This document shows, in pieces, positions 24,060-30,708 of a stretch of 64,000 nt of DNA; position 1 is the first letter of the stretch; each line of letters begins with the position of its first letter. The stretch is from the NCBI RefSeq assembly GCF_001426905.1, contig NZ_LMFQ01000026.1, forward strand, positions 62,001 through 126,000, in the 5' to 3' direction. Source of the stretch: Caulobacter sp. Root1455 (GTDB lineage: Bacteria; Pseudomonadota; Alphaproteobacteria; Caulobacterales; Caulobacteraceae). The notes under the pieces are model-generated. The model was not told where the DNA came from and did no database searches. It worked only from the letters and a program-made list of their open reading frames with translations. The translations under genes were made by a program, and so were the position numbers.

Positions 24060-24718
24060 GCGAAGCCCTGCTGGCGGACAACCTCGCCTGGGCGGCGGGC
24101 CGCCACGGTGATCGCGACTTCTTCACGCGCCAGGCGGCTCCGCGACAGGCCGAGCACCTCTGGATCGGCTGCGCCTGCAGTCGGCTGTCGGGTCAGGACC
24201 TGACCGGCCTGCCGCCCGGCGCGATTTTCGCCCTCGCCAATCTGGGCAATCTCGCCCTGTCCCAGGACATCGGGTTCCTATCCGGCCTGCAGTACGCGCT
24301 GGAGGTGCTGAAGGTTCGCCACGTGGTGGTCTGCGGCCATTATGGCTGCGGCGCGATGGGCGCGGCGCTGTCGGACCCGGCGCCGGGCCTGGTCGATCAC
24401 TGGCTGGCCCCGGTGCGGGCCTTGGCCTGGCGGCATGCCCAGGACCTGGAGACGATCCTCGATCCGGCCGCGCGGGCCAACCGGCTTTGCGAACTCAACG
24501 TGGCCGCCCAGCTGGCCCAACTGGCCGCCAATCCGCTGGTCCACGAGACCTGGCGGCGCGGCCAACCCCTCAGTCTGCACGGCTGGATCCACTCGGCGGC
24601 CGACGGCCTGCTGCGCGATCTGGAGACCTCGGTCAGCAGCCCGAGACAGGCGATGGCCCTGGTCGGCGGCCCGATGGATCAGGTCGGGCGGCGGCGCGGC
24701 AAGCGGAAGGCCTCCTGA
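24056..24718 (+). CDS. Beta-carbonic-anhydrase-like protein with altered catalytic motif
   Basis: A 220-residue protein of the beta-carbonic anhydrase family. Zinc ligands C39, H95 and C98 are present (GCACSR; CGHYGCGA). The catalytic dyad motif CxDxR is changed: Asp is Cys41, giving C39-A-C41-S-R43. The usual HRNIAN segment is also changed to ALANLGN. True enzymes need the Asp-Arg pair, so activity may be lost or altered; an extra Cys next to the zinc site could be redox- or NO-sensitive. It overlaps the hemerythrin gene by four bases and is followed by mobA, inside the nar operon. Function is unknown; bicarbonate supply or metal/NO sensing are possibilities. Confidence 0.75.
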   Translation: MSEALLADNLAWAAGRHGDRDFFTRQAAPRQAEHLWIGCACSRLSGQDLTGLPPGAIFALANLGNLALSQDIGFLSGLQYALEVLKVRHVVVCGHYGCGAMGAALSDPAPGLVDHWLAPVRALAWRHAQDLETILDPAARANRLCELNVAAQLAQLAANPLVHETWRRGQPLSLHGWIHSAADGLLRDLETSVSSPRQAMALVGGPMDQVGRRRGKRKAS

Positions 24719-24720
24719 CC

Positions 24721-25365
24721 ATGACCGAGCCTTGCGTGGCCGTGGTTCTGGCCGGCGGCGCCGGCCGGCGAATGGGCGGCGGCAAGCCCCTCCGCGCCTG
24801 GGGCGAGACCTCGCTGCTGGGCCGCGCCCTGGCCCTGGCGCGAAGCTATGCCGACGAGGTGGCCGTCGCCGTCCGGGACGCCGACCAGATCGGCGGCGAC
24901 GTCGGCGCGCCGCTGCTGTTCGACGATCCCGACGTGCCGGGCCCCCTGGCCGGCCTCGCCTCGGCCCTTGCCTTCGCGCGCGTTCGCGGCGCGGCCAGGG
25001 TTCAGGTCCTGGCGTGCGACATGCCGCGCCTGCCGGCCGACCTGACCCCGCGCCTGGCCGCGGCCTTGCGCGCGGGCGCCAAGGTCGCCCTCCCCGCCAG
25101 CAACGGTCGCCTGCATCCGGTCTGCGGCCTATGGAGCATCGCGGTGGAACCGCTGTTGGCCGACTATCTGGCCCGGGACCGTTCATCGCTTCGGGGCCTG
25201 GCGGCGGTCAGCGGCCAGGCCGTGGTCGACTGGGGAACGATCCAGCCCGACCCGTTCGTCAACCTCAACACCCTGGCCGAACTCCAGGCCCAGCAACCGC
25301 CGCGGCAATCTGGCTTGCGGTGGATCAAGGTCCAGCGCGGCGCGGTCGATCAGACTGCGGTCTAG
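24721..25365 (+). CDS. mobA: Molybdenum cofactor guanylyltransferase
   Basis: A 214-residue nucleotidyltransferase with the signature VVLAGGAGRRMGGGKPL at the N-terminus, then FDDPDVPGPLAGLASAL, ACDMPRLP (metal-binding Asp) and HPVCGLW. MobA attaches GMP to molybdopterin to make the bis-MGD cofactor of NarG, so its place in the nar operon is logical. The ATG follows the previous stop by two bases. About 20 C-terminal residues (RWIKVQRGAVDQTAV) go beyond the usual end. Its stop codon lies inside the ribosome site of a 10-codon frame before hemN. Confidence 0.92.
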   Translation: MTEPCVAVVLAGGAGRRMGGGKPLRAWGETSLLGRALALARSYADEVAVAVRDADQIGGDVGAPLLFDDPDVPGPLAGLASALAFARVRGAARVQVLACDMPRLPADLTPRLAAALRAGAKVALPASNGRLHPVCGLWSIAVEPLLADYLARDRSSLRGLAAVSGQAVVDWGTIQPDPFVNLNTLAELQAQQPPRQSGLRWIKVQRGAVDQTAV

Positions 25366-25375
25366 GAGACCACCG

Positions 25376-25408
25376 ATGCCCGAACCCGCCGATCCGGTCA
25401 TGGCCTGA
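25376..25408 (+). CDS. Ten-codon open frame with strong ribosome site before hemN (possible leader peptide)
   Basis: ATG at 25376 has TAGGAGA seven bases upstream, better than the hemN start, and encodes MPEPADPVMA then TGA. hemN starts 11 bases after the stop and has no Shine-Dalgarno of its own. This suggests hemN is translated by reinitiation or coupling through the mini-frame. Could also be chance or the relic of a longer gene. Confidence 0.3.
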   Translation: MPEPADPVMA

Positions 25409-25419
25409 CCCGTCCAGCC

Positions 25420-26805
25420 ATGCTCGCCACCCTCGTCGCCCCGCCCAGCGCCCGCCCGGTCGCCGACCTGATCGCCAGGTACGACGGCCGCGCGCCGCGC
25501 TACACCAGCTATCCGCCGGCCACCCAGTTCACCGCCGAGGTCACCGCCGACCGTTACCGCGACTGGCTGGCCGCCCTGCCGACCGACGAAGCGGTTTCGC
25601 TGTATCTGCACATCCCGTTCTGCGCCCGGCTCTGCTGGTACTGCGGCTGCAACACCCGGGCGGTGAACCGCCATGAACCGGTCGGCGACTATGTGCGGCT
25701 GCTGCTCGACGAGATCGACCTGCTGGGCGCCGCCCTGCCCGGCCGCCTGAGCGCCGGCGCGGTGCACTTCGGCGGTGGCACGCCCAACATGCTGTCGCTG
25801 GGCGAGATCGACGCGATCTTCGACCGCCTGGGCCAGGTCTTCGACCTGACGCCGGACATCGACGTGGCCATCGAAATGGACCCGGCCGTGCTGACCCGCG
25901 ATTGGGTCCAGGCCGCCGCCGCCCGCGGCATGAGCCGCGCCAGCCTGGGGGTGCAGAACCTCACGCCCGAGGTTCAGGCCGCCGTCAATCGCCAGGACAC
26001 CTTCGAGCACATCGCCGACTGCGTCGCCTGGCTGCGCGAGGCCAAGGTCGGCTCGATCAACCTGGACCTCATGTACGGCCTGCCCCATCAGACCACGGCC
26101 AACACCCTGTCGACGCTCGACCAACTTCTCAACCTGCGTCCCGAGCGGTTGGCCCTGTTCGGCTACGCTCATGTGCCCTGGATGAAGAGCCATCAGAAAC
26201 TGATCGACGAGGCCGCCCTGCCGGGGCCCGAGGCGCGCCTTGATCAGAGCGAGAGCGCCGCCGAAAGGCTGGCCGCGGAGGGTTACGTGCGCATCGGGCT
26301 CGACCACTTCGCCCTGCCCGACGATCCGATGGCCAAGGCGCTGGCGGCCGGGACCTTGCGCCGAAACTTCCAGGGCTACACCACGGATCCGGCCGCCACC
26401 CTGCTGGGCATGGGAGCCTCGGCCATCGGCGGCCTGCCGCAGGGCTTCGTGCAGAACGCCACGCACGAACTGACCTGGCGCGCGGCGGTCAAGGAAGGCC
26501 GACTGCCCGTGGCGCGCGGCGTCGCCTTCAGCGACGAGGACCGCTTCCGGGCCGAGATCATCGAGCGGCTGATGTGCGATTTTTCCGTCGACCTAGCGGC
26601 CGTCTGCGCGCGGCACGGACGTCTTCCGCACAGCCTGGCGGCCGAACTGGCGCGCCTGGCGCCCTTCACGGCCGACGGTCTCGCCGAGGTCCGGGGATTC
26701 CGCGTCCAGGTCCTGCCGCCCGGCCGCCTGCTGGTGCGGTCGATCGCGGCGGTGTTCGACGCCTATTTCAACGCCGACGGCCAGCGCCACGCCAAGGCGA
26801 TCTGA
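25420..26805 (+). CDS. hemN: Oxygen-independent coproporphyrinogen III dehydrogenase (radical SAM)
   Basis: A 461-residue HemN. The cluster motif is C68, C72, C75 with adjacent C77 (PFCARLCWYCGCN); the N-terminal RYTSYPPATQF and GGGTPN, ASLGVQN and NLDLMYGLPHQT are all typical of true HemN rather than HemW. It makes protoporphyrinogen without oxygen, supplying heme for NarI and NnrS. Last gene of the nar operon on this strand; a large inverted repeat separates it from a convergent gene. Confidence 0.95.
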   Translation: MLATLVAPPSARPVADLIARYDGRAPRYTSYPPATQFTAEVTADRYRDWLAALPTDEAVSLYLHIPFCARLCWYCGCNTRAVNRHEPVGDYVRLLLDEIDLLGAALPGRLSAGAVHFGGGTPNMLSLGEIDAIFDRLGQVFDLTPDIDVAIEMDPAVLTRDWVQAAAARGMSRASLGVQNLTPEVQAAVNRQDTFEHIADCVAWLREAKVGSINLDLMYGLPHQTTANTLSTLDQLLNLRPERLALFGYAHVPWMKSHQKLIDEAALPGPEARLDQSESAAERLAAEGYVRIGLDHFALPDDPMAKALAAGTLRRNFQGYTTDPAATLLGMGASAIGGLPQGFVQNATHELTWRAAVKEGRLPVARGVAFSDEDRFRAEIIERLMCDFSVDLAAVCARHGRLPHSLAAELARLAPFTADGLAEVRGFRVQVLPPGRLLVRSIAAVFDAYFNADGQRHAKAI

Positions 26806-26819
26806 GGTCCTAGAGGGTT

Positions 26820-26985
26820 GATCGGCATTCGGCTTCGGAAGCGAAAACCTCGTCCTTCGACAAGCTCAGGATGAGGTTTTCTACTGCCCCGGGATGACGT
26901 CCTTCTATTGCCACGGCCTGTATAACGGTCCTCATCCTGAGCTTGTCGAAGGACGAGGACCAAGCACCGCGCTTGAATGCCGATC
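26820..26985. terminator. Large intergenic inverted repeat, likely bidirectional terminator
   Basis: A perfect 29-base inverted repeat (26848-26876 with 26930-26958; core GTCCTTCGACAAGCTCAGGA) surrounds a 53-base centre. Outer arms GATCGGCATTC (26820-26830) and GAATGCCGATC (26975-26985) also pair. It fills the gap between convergent hemN and the FAD oxidoreductase. The core is a short interspersed repeat I recall as common in Caulobacter and related genomes. Confidence 0.65.
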
Positions 26986-26989
26986 AGCC

Positions 26990-28126
26990 CTAACCCGCCG
27001 GCCTGAACCGCTCCGGCGCATAGGCCTCGACCCGCACGCCATGATCGACCAGATCGCTCGGGACCGGGCGCCCCTCGACCAGGGCCGCCGCCAGCCGGCC
27101 CATGGCCGGCGCGGTCTGGATGCCGAAACCGCCAAGGCCCGCCAGCCAGAAGAAGCCGGGGCGGCTCTTGGACCATCCGACCACCGGCGCGCGGTCGGGG
27201 GCGAAGGTGCGTAGGCCCGCCCACCGTCCGATCAGGTGGCGCACGGGATGATCGGCGGCGGCCTCGAACCGCGCCATGCCCACGGCGATGTCCATTTCGT
27301 CGGCGGCGGCGTCGCAGGGCGGGCTTGGCGTCTCGTCGGCCGGGGTGATCAACATCCGGCCGCCGCAGGGTCGGAAATAGAACCGCTCGTCGATGTCCTT
27401 GACCACGGGCCAGGCGGCGAACCCGGCCTGATCCGGCGCCCTGGCCAGCATCACCGTGCGGCGCAGCGGGGTCAGCCCCAGCGGCGCCAGGCCGGCCCCG
27501 ATCACGACCTCGTCGGCCCAGGCCCCCGCGGCGTTGACCAGGATGGGCGCCGAGATGTCCAGGCTGGGCGTACGAACCCGCCATTCGGAACGCTGGAACG
27601 CGATCGCGCCGGCCCCGGCGCCGGTCAGCACCTCGGTCCCCGCCTGCTGGGCGCGGCTCAGATAGGCCGCGTGCAATCGGGCGACGTCGAGATCGCCGGC
27701 GTCGGCCTCGATCAGCGCCGCCGCCACCGCCCGGGCTCGGAGGATCGGCACGCGGACCCGCGCCGCACGGCCGTCGAGGACTTCGAACCCGCCCCGCATG
27801 GCGGCGAAGGCCTCGAGGCGATCGGTCCGGCCGGCGTCGGCGATGTGCATCACCGGCCTTGGCGTCAGCAGCGGCGGGCCGAAGCCGGCCGGCGGATCGA
27901 GGAAGAACGCCCGGCTGGCCAGGGTCAGTCCGGCGATCGCCGCCCCGCCGTATGAGGGGATGTACATCGCCGCCGACCGACCGGTGGTGTGGTACCCCGC
28001 CACCGGCTCGCGCTCGACCAGCGCCACCCGGGTTCGCGGGTCCAGATTGGCGGCCAGGGCGGCGCCGGCCATGCCGCCGCCCAGGATGATCACGTCGAAG
28101 GTCCGTTGGGAGGGCATGGCGTTCAT
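26990..28126 (-). CDS. FAD-dependent oxidoreductase (DAO family) coupled to ubiV
   Basis: A 378-residue flavoprotein with N-terminal dinucleotide-binding motif VIILGGGMAGAALAANL, a GYHTTGRSAA segment, LVNAAGAWADEV and the C-terminal FWLAGLGGFGIQTAPAMGRLAA typical of the DAO/glycine oxidase fold. Substrate is unknown; D-amino acid or hydroxy-acid oxidation are the usual activities. I chose the ATG at 28126, which overlaps the ubiV stop as ATGA; an in-frame ATG at 28141 is the alternative. Tight coupling to ubiTUV suggests a link to the quinone pool, for example as a dehydrogenase feeding electrons to ubiquinone. No membrane segment is visible. Confidence 0.78.
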   Translation of the reverse strand: MNAMPSQRTFDVIILGGGMAGAALAANLDPRTRVALVEREPVAGYHTTGRSAAMYIPSYGGAAIAGLTLASRAFFLDPPAGFGPPLLTPRPVMHIADAGRTDRLEAFAAMRGGFEVLDGRAARVRVPILRARAVAAALIEADAGDLDVARLHAAYLSRAQQAGTEVLTGAGAGAIAFQRSEWRVRTPSLDISAPILVNAAGAWADEVVIGAGLAPLGLTPLRRTVMLARAPDQAGFAAWPVVKDIDERFYFRPCGGRMLITPADETPSPPCDAAADEMDIAVGMARFEAAADHPVRHLIGRWAGLRTFAPDRAPVVGWSKSRPGFFWLAGLGGFGIQTAPAMGRLAAALVEGRPVPSDLVDHGVRVEAYAPERFRPAG

Positions 28127-29028
28127 GAACGCGCCGTCCATTGGGCCCCGGCTCCGCCTCGCGGATAGCCGTTGACCAGGGGACCGGGAGGATCGGTCGC
28201 GCGGATCGCCGCCGCCAGGTCGGCGGGAGCCAGGACACCGTCGGCATAGGCCCGGAAGCCGGCGATCACCTTGGCCATGTCGCCCGAATGGGGCGACAGG
28301 CGCAGGGCCGTGACGCCGGCGGCGCGCAACTCAGCCACCGGATTGTCGACGACCTGCACCCCATGGGACAAGGTCTGGACCCCGTTGACCGCCAGGAAGC
28401 CGACGCCGTCGAGAGTCTCGACCGTCAGGCCATCGGGGTCGCGATCGCAGACGAACTGGCAATTGTCCTTGTGCAGACCATGGCCGCGCGCGTGATAGCA
28501 CCGGCCAGACAGGGCCAGCGGCAGCCTGCCGAAGGCGAAGATTTCGATCTCCAGGCCAGGGCACGGCGCCGTCAGCGCCGCCACGGCGGTCAGGGACATC
28601 TCGACATTGGCGCACAGCCGCACGCAGCCGCGGGCGATCAGCTCGCCGGCCGCCGCCTCGTTATAGACGTTGAGCAAGGGACCCGCGACGAAGGGCGCGC
28701 CCGGCGGGCGATGCGCCAGGGCCGAGATGTCGTTGATCTCGATCAGGGCCGGATCGGCCGCCAAGGCGGCGGTGACCTGTCGATCGCGCGGCAAGGCTGG
28801 GAGGGCCAGGGTCGACCAAACCACGGTCTTGCCGGCCGCTTGGAGGAGATCCGCCGCCTCGGCCAGGGCGTGGGCCAGCAGCGGACCGCGTTTGCCGCAG
28901 ACCACCTCGCCCAGATAGACCCGGTCGACCGCCGGGTCGCGGGCGATCTGGCCGTAGAAGGCCGCGACGCGTTCCGGCGACCAGTTGAACAGCAGGGGGC
29001 CGATGGTCAGTTCCAGTCGCGGACTCAT
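28123..29028 (-). CDS. ubiV: Oxygen-independent ubiquinone biosynthesis protein UbiV (U32 family)
   Basis: A 301-residue U32 protein. Putative [4Fe-4S] ligands are C44, C177, C190 and C194 (EVVCGKR; GRCYHARGHGLHKDNCQFVCD), the spacing of E. coli UbiV. With UbiU it hydroxylates ubiquinone precursors without O2, using prephenate as oxygen donor. Starts four bases inside the end of ubiU and ends coupled to the FAD oxidoreductase. Quinone made this way would serve NarI. Confidence 0.92.
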   Translation of the reverse strand: MSPRLELTIGPLLFNWSPERVAAFYGQIARDPAVDRVYLGEVVCGKRGPLLAHALAEAADLLQAAGKTVVWSTLALPALPRDRQVTAALAADPALIEINDISALAHRPPGAPFVAGPLLNVYNEAAAGELIARGCVRLCANVEMSLTAVAALTAPCPGLEIEIFAFGRLPLALSGRCYHARGHGLHKDNCQFVCDRDPDGLTVETLDGVGFLAVNGVQTLSHGVQVVDNPVAELRAAGVTALRLSPHSGDMAKVIAGFRAYADGVLAPADLAAAIRATDPPGPLVNGYPRGGAGAQWTARS

Positions 29029-30017
29029 CGCCAGGTCTTCCGGTAGGCGCCCGCCGTCTCGCGACCGCCCTCGGCCAGGCTCGACAGCAGACGTTCATAG
29101 GGCTGCGTGGACTCGCCGCGATCCAGGGCGTCGAGGGCGGCGCGGAACGCCGCGGCGACCCGCGCGACATAGGCCTTGCCGCGCTGGCGGCCCTCGATCT
29201 TCACCGCGGTGACGCCGGCCTTGGCCAGATCGGCCAGCAGCTCCATGGCGTTGAGGCTGGTGGGCTCCTCGAACAGATAGGACGCCTCGCCGCCGGCCTG
29301 GAAGCGTCCCTTGCACAGGGTCGGATAACCCGCGGCCTCGCCGGCCTCGAAGCGATCCAGGGTGAAGCCGGCCAGCCGGGAGGTCAGCTGGCCTTGATGA
29401 TCCTCGAACGCCACCGCCTCGGGCGGCGAGCAGACGCCCGACAGATTGGGCGAACGGCCCGTGGCGTAGGACGACAGGGCGCAGCGGCCCTCGGCCATCA
29501 CGCACAGCCCGCCAAAGACGAAGGCCTCGGTCTCGACGCTGATCTGGCGATTCAGCGCGGCGATCTCGGGGGCCGACAGCACCCGCGGCAGCACCACGCG
29601 GCGCACGCCATAGGTCTTGGCGTAATAGTCGATCGAGTCGACCGAGCCGGCCGCCGCCTGCACCGACAGATGCAGACGAAGATCGGGATGGGCGTCCCGC
29701 GCATAGGCCAGGATTCCGAGGTCGGCGACGATGACCGCGTCCGCGCCCGCCCGGGCCGCCGCGTCGACCGAGGCGCGCCAGATGTCGACCGCGCCGACCC
29801 GCGCGAAGGTGTTGATCGCCACCAGGACCTTGGCGCCGCGCCCGTGGGCCCAGTCGGCCGCATCCTTGAGTTCCTGGGGCGAGAAGTTGAGGCCCGGGAA
29901 GTTGCGGGCGTTGGTTTCGTCGCGCAGGCCGCAATAGACGCTGTCGGCGCCGGCTTCGATGGCGGCGCGCAGCATGGCCGGCGATCCGGCCGGGCAGACC
30001 AGTTCGATGCTGGCCAT
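29025..30017 (-). CDS. ubiU: Oxygen-independent ubiquinone biosynthesis protein UbiU (U32 family)
   Basis: A 330-residue U32 family protein. It begins SIELVCPAGSPAMLRAAIEAGADSVYCG and has the U32 cysteines C172, C179, C196 and C235 (GLCVMAEGRCALSSY; GVCSPPE; PTLCKGRF), matching E. coli UbiU. It forms the hydroxylase heterodimer with UbiV. The ATG overlaps the ubiT stop by one base (TGATG), and its stop overlaps ubiV. Confidence 0.93.
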   Translation of the reverse strand: MASIELVCPAGSPAMLRAAIEAGADSVYCGLRDETNARNFPGLNFSPQELKDAADWAHGRGAKVLVAINTFARVGAVDIWRASVDAAARAGADAVIVADLGILAYARDAHPDLRLHLSVQAAAGSVDSIDYYAKTYGVRRVVLPRVLSAPEIAALNRQISVETEAFVFGGLCVMAEGRCALSSYATGRSPNLSGVCSPPEAVAFEDHQGQLTSRLAGFTLDRFEAGEAAGYPTLCKGRFQAGGEASYLFEEPTSLNAMELLADLAKAGVTAVKIEGRQRGKAYVARVAAAFRAALDALDRGESTQPYERLLSSLAEGGRETAGAYRKTWR

Positions 30018-30571
30018 CAGGCGCTCGCCCGAGCGTCGCGCGCGGCCAGGCCGCGCAGCAGCATGGACAGGCTGGCGTTGGCCACGCCGCTCGCGGGGGC
30101 GGGCAAGCCCAGGAGATCGGCCACGGTCAGCTCGGCCGCCTCGAGGGCGTTGTGCAGGGCCATCACCGCCTGAACGTCCCCTTCCACCCGGATGCTGCGC
30201 GAAAAGAAGGCCGCATCGGCGTCGATCGAGCCGTCGAACAATCCCAGCAGCGCGGTCAGCGGGCCTCGGATACGGGCCGTGCCCGCCATCGGCGCCGTCG
30301 CGCGCACAACCCGCACGACGCCCCGGCCGGCGCAAGGCCGCAACTCGAACACCACCGGCCAGTCGTCGGGGGCGAGAACGAACAGGGCGTCCTGGAATCC
30401 GTCGAGGCGGTCGAAGATCTCCGGCCGCCGCCGCGCCGCCCGCCGCAGTCCGGCGGTCAGGAGATGCTCGACCGGCCCCCGCAGGGCCATCAACACATCG
30501 GCCGCGTGACGATCGAGCGGCGGTGTCGACCGCCGCGATGAAGCCGCATGGCGGCGAAATCCCTTGGGCAT
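30017..30571 (-). CDS. ubiT: Ubiquinone anaerobic biosynthesis accessory factor UbiT (SCP2 domain)
   Basis: A 184-residue protein with an SCP2 lipid-binding domain in the middle: LDGFQDALFVLAPDDWPVVFELRP, IRGPLTALLGLFDGSIDADAAFFSRSIRVEGD and LHNALEAAEL. UbiT carries the hydrophobic precursors for the UbiUV reaction. The ATG at 30571 has AGAGG seven bases upstream; a longer frame reaching 30658 is less likely. First gene of ubiTUV; an FNR-like box lies about 100 bases upstream. Confidence 0.88.
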   Translation of the reverse strand: MPKGFRRHAASSRRSTPPLDRHAADVLMALRGPVEHLLTAGLRRAARRRPEIFDRLDGFQDALFVLAPDDWPVVFELRPCAGRGVVRVVRATAPMAGTARIRGPLTALLGLFDGSIDADAAFFSRSIRVEGDVQAVMALHNALEAAELTVADLLGLPAPASGVANASLSMLLRGLAARDARASA

Positions 30572-30666
30572 GAAAGGTCCTCTCACCGGGGGGTATGCCT
30601 CGCCGCCCGCGGCGCGCGATAGCGGGTCCAGGGCGTCGCGTTCGCGCGCTTTGCTCAAGCCGGGGC

Positions 30667-30680
30667 TTGCTGATCGTCAA
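30667..30680 (-). promoter_or_regulatory. FNR-like box upstream of ubiT
   Basis: Read leftwards, TTGACGATCAGCAA matches TTGAY-N4-RTCAA at 9 of 10 positions. It lies between the divergently placed end of the fusion gene and ubiT. No clear -10 is visible at class II distance. Confidence 0.35.
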
Positions 30681-30708
30681 GCCGGTCGTCGATGTCACGC
30701 CTGCAAGC

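Noticed and set aside
26848..26958. Inverted repeat at 26.8-27.0 kb as ends of an insertion sequence
   Set aside because: Only 53 bases lie between the arms, there is no transposase or target duplication, and it sits between convergent genes as a terminator-like element.
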